Origin: Phycisphaerales bacterium | Lineage (GTDB): Bacteria; Planctomycetota; Phycisphaerae; UBA1845; UTPLA1 | Direction: 5' to 3' | Assembly (NCBI GenBank): GCA_020639075.1 | Contig: JACKHI010000001.1 | Location: 682,001-746,000 of the forward strand | DNA length: 64,000 nucleotides | Shown here: positions 8,453 through 15,522 of the stretch, in pieces | Layout of the letters: every line of letters begins with the position of its first letter | Numbering within the stretch: the stretch's first letter is position 1 | Translations under genes and position numbers: made by a program | The notes under the pieces: generated by a model | What the model was told of the DNA's origin: nothing | Seen by the model: the letters and a program-made list of their open reading frames with translations, nothing else | Databases searched by the model: none

Positions 8453-10648
8453 CTAGTCGGCTCGGGAGAGGTTGAACTGGAGCGTCGCGTAGCCGTCGAT
8501 CTCAAAATGCTCGACGACGATTTCGACATCGCGATCAGCATCCAACTGAAAAGTGCCGTCGTTGCGTTTGGGCGCGTGCCACGTCCAGTCCTCGACGATC
8601 GGCTTGCCGTCGACTGTGACGCGGATTCCATCGTCGCTCATCGTGTCGATCTTCCATGTCCCAGCATTGAGTTTCAACTTCGTTCTAGCGATCATTCCGA
8701 AATGATCGCCGCCGAACTTCGCGTCCGTCAGCTGCTTCGACAATTTCTGATCGCTCGGCCCGCCGAACGCGTACTTGAAATCCATCGTGTCTGTGGCGAC
8801 TGAGACAGCATTCTCATCCTTGGCGAGTTTTCGCCACGCTTCGACATTCTCGCGCGGATCGACATCGCTCCACTTGAAGAACGTCGCCTCCCACTTGACG
8901 GACTGAATCGCGCCATCGACGGTCTTCTCGAATCCACGCGCCTTCACAGTGAATCGATACGGGTACACGCCGGGACCGTCCGCTTCGACGATGTACTCGC
9001 GCACGGCGGGATTCGTTTTCAGCGGTCGCATCTCATGCCGAAGACCATCCCCCGTGAATTCGACGTCGATGTCGCCCGGCATTTTCCAGAACTCATAGAC
9101 ATGTTCGTTGCCGCGCGCCGACGTCATCCGAACGAGCGGCGATTCATGGTCCCATGGTCCCCACTCGGTCATCACGATGTTCTCACGTCCGTACAGCGCT
9201 TTGCGGGCCCCGACAGGATGGGTCTTCCCGAGCACCTCGTAATCGGGGGTCGTCGGCCGCTCGATCGGCCTCTCGGACCGATCGATTCGCGCGTCGTCTG
9301 ACGCATCGATGTTCTCCTTGCAGTCCTCGACCTTGTTATCAAAAAGCGCCACTTCGACGGGGCCGCGAAAGTGGAATGCAACATCTTCCTTTGCAAACGT
9401 GTTGTGCGCGATCAGGTTGTCTCGCGACGCCGGCTTGTTCGCCAGGCCCCAGGGAGACTTGGCGAGATCGCTCGTCGCATTGACCCAATAATGCACACCG
9501 CATCGATCGCCTTTGAATGTGTTATTAAGCACCTGATTGCCGACGCCGTATTCGATGTTCACTCCGCCGCGTTCGAGTCCGTAGCCCATTTCGCCGTTGG
9601 ATTCAAAGGTGTTGTTTGCGATCAGCGTCTCTTGGGAATAGCCGCCCCAGACGCCGCAGATGGCGTTGCCGACGAGACGATTGCCGATGTACTTGTTTCC
9701 GAACGAAAAGGTCATCTCAATCCCGTGCGCAGGCGCATAAGAGAAGTCGTTGCCGATCAACAGGTTGTCGTTGCAGCCGATGCGTTTGTAGTCGAAGTCG
9801 GATGTCGGCGCCGGTGTCTGACCGAGCGCCTCCTTGCCGCCGAACCCGAAGAACGCGTCGCCGCCGTGAGTCGCCGAATTTTCGGCGAGGACATTCTTGT
9901 TACACTGTTCAAACACCAGAAAACCTGCGGAATCCTGACCGCGGTTGTACACGCCGTGGCTGTACCCGCGGACGCAGAAATCGAGGGCGTTTCGACTGAT
10001 GACGTTCCTGCTCGCTCGCCACATCGCGACGCCCCAACCCGAATTGAAGCTGAAGTCATTGTCGTAGATCTTCGAGTCCGTCACGCGATCCAGGATCAGC
10101 GCGTTCTGGCTGTGCCAGACTTTGCAGTTTCGAACCGTCGCATCCTTCAGATCCTCCAGACAGAACGCCGCCCCGTAATTCTGCAGCCATTCATTCGCGT
10201 CATTGTTGTGAGGCCACAGCCAGTCGCCCCCGTCCTCGGCGGCGGGCGTGGACTTGAGGTATGCCCGCCGCATGTCCGATGCGTCCACATCCTCGATTGT
10301 CAGGCCGTCGGCATCATTGGCATAGATTCCGCACCAGAACCCGCTGATCCGGCCGCCTCGGATAGTCACGTGCTTCTGACCTTCGATACGAATGCCGTAG
10401 CCGCGGTACTCGTCGGGCCGCGCACCGGCAGCCGCGCCGCGAAGCGCCGAGGTCTCAGCAAACTCCAGCGTGATTTCAGACGCTCGAACGTGAATCACGC
10501 CGTTCTCGTTCGAGTCCTTTATGACCGCGTTCGGATCGATGACCAATCGGCAGGATTGCGTGACGAGGACATCATCAGAATCCACGCGTATCTCCGGAAG
10601 CGAACCGACGGATGCAACTGCAACTAGAAAAACCATCGCCAACTGCAT
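8453..10648 (-). CDS. Secreted right-handed parallel beta-helix protein with PA14-like C-terminus
   Basis: A 731-residue protein. The start at 10648 has GAGGGG seven bases upstream and opens a short signal peptide (MQLAMVFLVAVASVGSLPEI). Residues ~60-440 contain successive turns of a NosD/pectate-lyase-like beta-helix, e.g. NVISRNALDF, NKNVLAENSA, NKYIGNRLVGN, LIANNTFESN, NQVLNNTFKGD and NLIAHNTFAKED. This fold is used by polysaccharide lyases, epimerases and glycosidases, but no catalytic triad can be named here. After a beta-sandwich, the last ~130 residues resemble a PA14-like module (WKIDTMSDDGIRVTVDGKPI). It lies between a metalloprotease gene and the GH2-PA14 gene on the same strand, which suggests joint action on one polysaccharide or glycoprotein. 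Confidence 0.83.
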   Translation of the reverse strand: MQLAMVFLVAVASVGSLPEIRVDSDDVLVTQSCRLVIDPNAVIKDSNENGVIHVRASEITLEFAETSALRGAAAGARPDEYRGYGIRIEGQKHVTIRGGRISGFWCGIYANDADGLTIEDVDASDMRRAYLKSTPAAEDGGDWLWPHNNDANEWLQNYGAAFCLEDLKDATVRNCKVWHSQNALILDRVTDSKIYDNDFSFNSGWGVAMWRASRNVISRNALDFCVRGYSHGVYNRGQDSAGFLVFEQCNKNVLAENSATHGGDAFFGFGGKEALGQTPAPTSDFDYKRIGCNDNLLIGNDFSYAPAHGIEMTFSFGNKYIGNRLVGNAICGVWGGYSQETLIANNTFESNGEMGYGLERGGVNIEYGVGNQVLNNTFKGDRCGVHYWVNATSDLAKSPWGLANKPASRDNLIAHNTFAKEDVAFHFRGPVEVALFDNKVEDCKENIDASDDARIDRSERPIERPTTPDYEVLGKTHPVGARKALYGRENIVMTEWGPWDHESPLVRMTSARGNEHVYEFWKMPGDIDVEFTGDGLRHEMRPLKTNPAVREYIVEADGPGVYPYRFTVKARGFEKTVDGAIQSVKWEATFFKWSDVDPRENVEAWRKLAKDENAVSVATDTMDFKYAFGGPSDQKLSKQLTDAKFGGDHFGMIARTKLKLNAGTWKIDTMSDDGIRVTVDGKPIVEDWTWHAPKRNDGTFQLDADRDVEIVVEHFEIDGYATLQFNLSRAD

Positions 10649-10739
10649 TGCGAACCCCTCATTCATGATCCTGGCGAGCCGAGCTTCGCCCGATTTCCAA
10701 CGTCCGCCAAACCACCTTGGAACCTAGTCGCGAGGCCGG

Positions 10740-10773
10740 AAAATTATGCGCCGGCCTCATGCAAACCGGCCGC
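10740..10773 (-). terminator. Probable rho-independent terminator of the protease gene
   Basis: Read on the minus strand, a GC-rich hairpin (arm GCGGCCGG, loop TTTGCATGAGG, arm CCGGCGC, one bulge) is followed by ATAATTTT. It starts immediately after the stop of the gene at 10776-13763. If real, it would limit read-through into the beta-helix gene. Confidence 0.45.
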
Positions 10774-10775
10774 GT

Positions 10776-13763
10776 TCAAGGACACGTCCCGCCATTCAGG
10801 ACGCATTGAAAGAAATCCGACACGTCAGAGATTCCCAACACCCCGCTGCCGTCAAAGTCGCCCGCACACAATTCAAACGACGTACCGCCGCTGATGAGCG
10901 CTTCTGAAAACAAACTGACGTCGATCCCGTTCCGTTGACCGTCGCCGTTCAAGTCGCCCTGCAAACAAGGCGGCGGATCGAACGACAAGCCATCCACCCA
11001 CATAGTGAAGCCTGCATCCCACGTGTCTGCGTGTATCTCGACATACTGAATATTGGTGAGGTCCGGCGTGCCGACTGTGGTTCGCCCCCAACCGTTGAAG
11101 GGGCTCATCGGCGCGTTGATTGGGATCGCATAACCTCGCCAGATACCGCGCGTCTCGTTGAGCTTCGCGACGGGCGAGCCTGCCGAGTAATACTGATACT
11201 CGTAGTAGTTGTTCTCGTTGTCGCCGAGCCGGATAATCGGTCCCGTTTGGAAGCCGATGCTCGGATTGAATGTCCGGAACCTGACATTGATCGTGTTCAC
11301 GCTCGACAGATCCCACTGCGCGGCCAGCGCCCCTGGGTACCGTACGAGCGTGTCGAATCCGCCGTCAGTCGTGAACTTCAGAGAACTCTGACCGACCTGG
11401 AACAAGCCTGGCGTCATTTCGTCTTCGACGTAAGTGTTCTCGGGGCTCGATCCGTCCGCCGCAGCGATCCAGTCGGCCGCGTTCAGTTCTGTCAGCTCCG
11501 GCGGCGGTATCACTTGCGTCGGGCCTCCGACAGCGACACTTCGATCGAAGACCGCGTTGACCGTCTGGCCCTGTCGGTACGCGTTATTGACATCGAGAAC
11601 CTCGAGCCATGCATAGTCGACGGCGTTGTTCTTCTCGATGCGGAAGTGCAACAAGCCGTTGTTGCCCACGACGGCGAGATAGCCGAACGGATTGGGATTC
11701 AGTGTGTCTCCCGCGTACGTTGTGGGGACCATGCCAGAATCGATCGGCACATTGGGCAGCACCCACTCGCCGTTTGCATTCGTCACGCCTTGCGCCTTGA
11801 TCTGATTCGGTATGATCTCGCCTTGCCCCGGGACATCCACCTTCTGGTACATCTGAACGTTGGCGCCCTCGATCGGCGCCCCCTCGGAGTTGAGGAATCG
11901 CATCGTGATCGTTTGCGGCATCTGGTACATGTATTGGCCGAAATACCCGTGCGCGACATGCTGCCAAAGCGTCATCGCGCCTGCCGAGTTCTCCGAGAAG
12001 AATGTGGATACGCCGTTCATCAAACAAGGTGTTGCCGAATAGCCGCGTCCGCTCGCGAGATTCAGATTGCCGGGCAGATTCAGTCGGTAGATGTCGATCA
12101 GTCCCAACTGATGCCCGATCTCGTGCAACAGTCCAAAATCGATGTCGTAATTCGCTCGATAGTAACCGGTCGTACGAAGTGCTCCACCGAACTCTGACGC
12201 ATGAAAGCGAAACGGAAAAATCGCGTAGTTGATCGTATCCACGATGGGATCAGGAGCCGAGTCCGCGAGAACATCGAGGCGATCGTAACGTACGCGCTTC
12301 GGCGTCCCGGCGTCCTCGAACATCTGGTTCATCGTATCCATGTGATAGTTGAGCCAGTCGATGAAGTCATCCGTAACGGCGCCGGGAAAGTTCACGCTGT
12401 CTTCGCGAAACTCCTCCAGGTAATTCTCGTCCACAAAGCTCAAAAGTCCGACGGCGTTCGTATCGATTGTCAGTACGTTGTTGCCGGCGCGATCGTCGCT
12501 GATCTCCATCGAGAATGACAAATCGTGCTCCAGTCCGTCCCACGCTCGAGTGATCGACGCCGTCGCGACGTCGCCAGGCGTCAGCGGCCCCGGAATCGAG
12601 TCCGTGCCAATCGGAATGCCGTCGTATCGCCACGCAACGCCGATCGGACCTGCGATCACGTTCGTGCCGCGATTGCGAACATTCGCTGTGTAAGTAACGA
12701 TGTCGCCGTTGTTCGGAAACCGCTGGGTCGCGCCGGTCTGCCCATTGCCGAGACCTGTCGCCGCCGAAAAGTTGTATGGGCCGAAGCCGCCCGGCTCCGT
12801 GATCGTGTAATTCGTGTACGTTGGCGCATATCGCGGGTACTTTGGCGTCCGCTCGATGTACGTGACTTGTAGATCCGTGTCGTCTCGCGGCGTCAAAGGA
12901 CCGATCGAGTCCACTTGGTCATCCTCCGCGTCAGTCGTTGTTACCGCTGTAACGGCGTAGAAATAGGACGCACCATTGACGGCTGAATTATCAGCGTAAG
13001 TCGTTGCGGCGGCGTTGGGAATCGTCGCGATCGGCGTCATTCCCAGTACGGAGGAGAATGCCGCCCCAGATCGATAGACCGCGAAATGACTGAAGTTTGG
13101 CGTGGGCGCGTAGGGCAACCAAGTAAGTTCAACTTCGCCGTTCAAGGCGACGCCACTGAGACCGTCTGGGTTTGGAGGCGTGTCCTGAATCGTCAAGTCG
13201 TCCACCCACAACTGGAACCCGGCATCCCACGTGTCGGCGTGGATTTCAATGTAGTCAACGTCGGCAAGCGTCACGGCGCCGCTGTCTGTTCGAGTCCAGG
13301 TACTGTTGCCGATCAGCGGAATGTCGATGAAGAGCCAATTGTTGCGCGCGCTGTTCAGCAATTCCGATGATGGAGCATAGACGATTGTTCCCCCATTGGA
13401 GCCTAGCTTGACCTGTGGCCCGTTGTTCTGGAACCCCGGAGGATTGTCATTCACCGCGTAGATCCAAAATTGAATGCGAGACGCCCCGCTGAAATCCCAG
13501 TTCGCGTTTCGAGCCGAAGGCGCCCAGAAATAGCAGTCGAATGGGGCATCTGTATCCAGCCGAAGGGACCTGCTCCCGGCCTGCACGCGCGTCGCGTCGT
13601 CGAATACGGCCGCGGAAAACCCACCCGTCGCGACGGCCGACCATTCGCCGGCCGAAAATTCGGTCAGTGCATCCGCGACCGGCGGAGACTCGCCGACTGC
13701 GGGCACAGTCACCCATAGGAGCAATACGGCCAACTGAAATCGAGACAGGTGTAGCAGATTCAC
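10776..13763 (-). CDS. Secreted metzincin-like metalloprotease with duplicated jelly-roll modules, Fn3 and dockerin-like end
   Basis: A 995-residue protein. I take the GTG at 13763, which has CGGAG upstream and opens a signal peptide (LSRFQLAVLLLWVTVPAVG); an ATG at 13811 is possible but lacks a ribosome-binding site. Order: module A (about 35-195, ending DYIEIHADTWDAGFQLWVDD), an Fn3-like region (about 200-300), a CARDB-like sandwich (about 300-440), and a peptidase core with HEIGHQLGLID at about 547-557. That is HExxHxxGxxD, with Asp as third zinc ligand, followed by a possible Met-turn (TPCLMNG). Then come a carboxypeptidase-regulatory-like fold, module B (ending QYVEIHADTWDAGFTMWVDG) and two calcium loops (DLNGDGQRNGIDVS, DFDGSGVLGISDVS). 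Modules A and B are clearly related. It probably cleaves extracellular protein or glycoprotein bound through the flanking modules. Confidence 0.87.
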   Translation of the reverse strand: MNLLHLSRFQLAVLLLWVTVPAVGESPPVADALTEFSAGEWSAVATGGFSAAVFDDATRVQAGSRSLRLDTDAPFDCYFWAPSARNANWDFSGASRIQFWIYAVNDNPPGFQNNGPQVKLGSNGGTIVYAPSSELLNSARNNWLFIDIPLIGNSTWTRTDSGAVTLADVDYIEIHADTWDAGFQLWVDDLTIQDTPPNPDGLSGVALNGEVELTWLPYAPTPNFSHFAVYRSGAAFSSVLGMTPIATIPNAAATTYADNSAVNGASYFYAVTAVTTTDAEDDQVDSIGPLTPRDDTDLQVTYIERTPKYPRYAPTYTNYTITEPGGFGPYNFSAATGLGNGQTGATQRFPNNGDIVTYTANVRNRGTNVIAGPIGVAWRYDGIPIGTDSIPGPLTPGDVATASITRAWDGLEHDLSFSMEISDDRAGNNVLTIDTNAVGLLSFVDENYLEEFREDSVNFPGAVTDDFIDWLNYHMDTMNQMFEDAGTPKRVRYDRLDVLADSAPDPIVDTINYAIFPFRFHASEFGGALRTTGYYRANYDIDFGLLHEIGHQLGLIDIYRLNLPGNLNLASGRGYSATPCLMNGVSTFFSENSAGAMTLWQHVAHGYFGQYMYQMPQTITMRFLNSEGAPIEGANVQMYQKVDVPGQGEIIPNQIKAQGVTNANGEWVLPNVPIDSGMVPTTYAGDTLNPNPFGYLAVVGNNGLLHFRIEKNNAVDYAWLEVLDVNNAYRQGQTVNAVFDRSVAVGGPTQVIPPPELTELNAADWIAAADGSSPENTYVEDEMTPGLFQVGQSSLKFTTDGGFDTLVRYPGALAAQWDLSSVNTINVRFRTFNPSIGFQTGPIIRLGDNENNYYEYQYYSAGSPVAKLNETRGIWRGYAIPINAPMSPFNGWGRTTVGTPDLTNIQYVEIHADTWDAGFTMWVDGLSFDPPPCLQGDLNGDGQRNGIDVSLFSEALISGGTSFELCAGDFDGSGVLGISDVSDFFQCVLNGGTCP

Positions 13764-13840
13764 GATGGAACTCCGGGAACGATGCCTTCGGACTACCATG
13801 ACCACTATCAACCGTCAGTATAACCGAACCACGCACCGCA

Positions 13841-13860
13841 TGTTAAGGTTAACACTAACA
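13841..13860. promoter_or_regulatory. Imperfect 20-base palindrome upstream of the protease gene
   Basis: TGTTAAGGTTAACACTAACA has 8 of 10 symmetric pairs around a central GTTAAC. It lies 78 bases upstream of the GTG at 13763, a suitable place for a repressor to block the promoter of the secreted protease gene. Confidence 0.4.
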
Positions 13861-13898
13861 ATATTGGAGGAAAACAAGGTGGATTTCTGAGTTCACTT

Positions 13899-13909
13899 GT
13901 TACGATAAC
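13899..13909. promoter_or_regulatory. GTTA-N3-TAAC dyad
   Basis: GTTACGATAAC repeats the GTTA-N3-TAAC pattern found at 2721-2731 and lies between the protease promoter and the LacI-family gene. It may be a half-spaced operator; chance cannot be excluded. Confidence 0.3.
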
Positions 13910-14249
13910 CGGCCTTTCGGCCGGGCGAACCAAGTTGCCGCTTGCACGGCGCCTGAAAATCGGAGGCTGACGAAGATCCACGATCGCCAGCCGGCAACTC
14001 ACCCGCAAGACCGCGGCAGCGGGCTGGAACTCATGCGACAAAAACAGTCTCGTCCGCGAAAGCAACATGCGGCCTGGATCTGATTGGCAACCATCGCGGC
14101 GAGCGAATTCTCGAATCGAAAAGCCCCGGCAATTCACGATGCCGAGCCCAATTTCGACAGGGGATTGACCCGTCAATCTGAATCGAGGATCCCCGGGATC
14201 AACTCGGCGTTGGTAGGTCATCTCCACCAGTCGAATTGCCGCCTCTAAT

Positions 14250-14271
14250 TGTTACATGCGAAACCGTAACA
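14250..14271. promoter_or_regulatory. TGTTAC-N10-GTAACA inverted repeat upstream of the LacI-family gene
   Basis: Six-base arms with a 10-base centre lie 118 bases upstream of the regulator start at 14389. The half-site TGTTA matches the one at 13841-13860. Autoregulation by the LacI-family protein is a reasonable inference. Confidence 0.35.
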
Positions 14272-14388
14272 GCACCGGCGTCCGGTGGACTCAGACCCGA
14301 ATACGGGACCTCTCTACCGTGCCTTGCCCCGATTTCTCGGACGCGCATCATTCGGGCTACCGCACGTTCTGAAAGTCGCTGTTGTTAA

Positions 14389-15468
14389 GTGGCGATAGAC
14401 GATATGGTACCAGTTGTGAAGGCTAACATCGACGATCGCAGGCGAGTGACACTCCGTGATGTGGCGGCCAAGGCCGGCGTCTCGGTGATGACTGTCTCTC
14501 GGGCCTTATCCGGCAAGCCGAAGTCCGTCAGCCAGGAGACTTTGGAGAAGTGCCGCTCGGCGGCCGCGGAACTCGGCTATGTCCCGAACCTCCTGGCACG
14601 CAGCCTTCGCGGCGAACAGTTGAACACTTTCTGCATGTTCGCCGAGTTCATCGCGAGCCATCACTACCTCGCCGAGTGCGTCGACATTGCGTCTCGCGAG
14701 ATTGAGCAGCGCCATCAGTCCGTCATTCTGTGTCAATCGCTGAATGCATTTCAACATGCGATCAGGAGTTTCAATCTCTCGGGTGCACTCGTTATCGCGC
14801 CACCTGAGGCATTTTACGACGATCCATTCGGGCACAAAACGCTGGGGCCGTGTGCGGCGCCGGCGACAGTGCTCCTTCACAGCGCCATCCACCAGGAACG
14901 ATTCAGCGAAATCAGCCCCGATCTCGAGGACATGGCCTATCGATGTACGGACCATCTAATCAAACTCGGGCATCGGCACATCGCATACCTGGGCGGTCCC
15001 CGCGCCAGCGACGAGCCGCACTGGTTTTCGTTGCGGCAGCGAGGAATGCACCGCGCGATGGATGAGCATGGCGTGCCGCGCTCGCACCTCATTCAGCAGC
15101 AATGCACGGGAATTGACACGGCGCCGTTGTATCTGCGTCAATTATTGGCGACGGCCCCAAGAACAACGGCCATCGTCTGCCTCAACGACGATATCGCCAT
15201 TGCAACAACACACGCCCTCCAGGAAATGGGCAAGTCGGTGCCCCACGACATGTCGATACTTGGGTGCAACAACCTCGCCGTCAGTCGATACGTCCGCCCC
15301 TCAATATCGACGTTCGAGTTCGATATCCGAGGCATGGTCCAGATCGCCCTGGACCTGCTGATCGATGAAATGGCCACGCGGGACGACGACCGCAAGCATG
15401 TTCGCAGCATACATCCCGGCAATCTCGTGATTCGAGAATCCACGGCGCGCCCTCCACGAAAGGCGTAG
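14389..15468 (+). CDS. LacI-family transcriptional regulator
   Basis: A 359-residue protein read from GTG 14389; the ATG at 14404 is an equally possible start. Residues ~20-65 are a classic LacI DNA-binding domain: VTLRDVAAKAGVSVMTVSRAL, then the hinge region YVPNLLARSLRG. The rest is a periplasmic-binding-protein-like sensor with the typical TTAIVCLNDDIAIATTHALQ and VPHDMSILGCNN motifs. Such proteins are usually sugar-responsive repressors. It lies divergent from the protease/beta-helix/GH2 genes and within 12 kb of a palindrome with LacI-operator features, so it probably controls the local glycan-use genes and itself. The inducing ligand cannot be told from sequence. Confidence 0.95.
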   Translation: MAIDDMVPVVKANIDDRRRVTLRDVAAKAGVSVMTVSRALSGKPKSVSQETLEKCRSAAAELGYVPNLLARSLRGEQLNTFCMFAEFIASHHYLAECVDIASREIEQRHQSVILCQSLNAFQHAIRSFNLSGALVIAPPEAFYDDPFGHKTLGPCAAPATVLLHSAIHQERFSEISPDLEDMAYRCTDHLIKLGHRHIAYLGGPRASDEPHWFSLRQRGMHRAMDEHGVPRSHLIQQQCTGIDTAPLYLRQLLATAPRTTAIVCLNDDIAIATTHALQEMGKSVPHDMSILGCNNLAVSRYVRPSISTFEFDIRGMVQIALDLLIDEMATRDDDRKHVRSIHPGNLVIRESTARPPRKA

Positions 15469-15522
15469 CTGCCCCGGTTGAATTTCGACCGTCTCTCTTT
15501 ATCGACAATCGAGGCAGATTGA

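Larger units (their letters stand above)
13764..14388. other. Divergent intergenic region between protease and LacI-family genes
   Basis: About 625 bases without a convincing gene. It holds three dyads built on GTTA/TAAC half-sites (13841-13860, 13899-13909, 14250-14271) and must contain the promoters of the minus-strand secreted-enzyme genes and of the regulator gene. Confidence 0.55.

Noticed and set aside
9371..10627. Long plus-strand frame (418 codons) antisense to the beta-helix gene
   Set aside because: It mirrors the coding strand of a well-supported gene; the translation has no domain features and no ribosome-binding site.
10935..12197. Long plus-strand frame (420 codons) antisense to the protease gene
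   Set aside because: The minus-strand protein has a signal peptide, a zinc motif and dockerin loops; the plus frame has none.
13808..14227. 139-codon minus-strand frame upstream of the protease gene
   Set aside because: No ribosome-binding site, no homology, and it covers the dyads of the promoter region.
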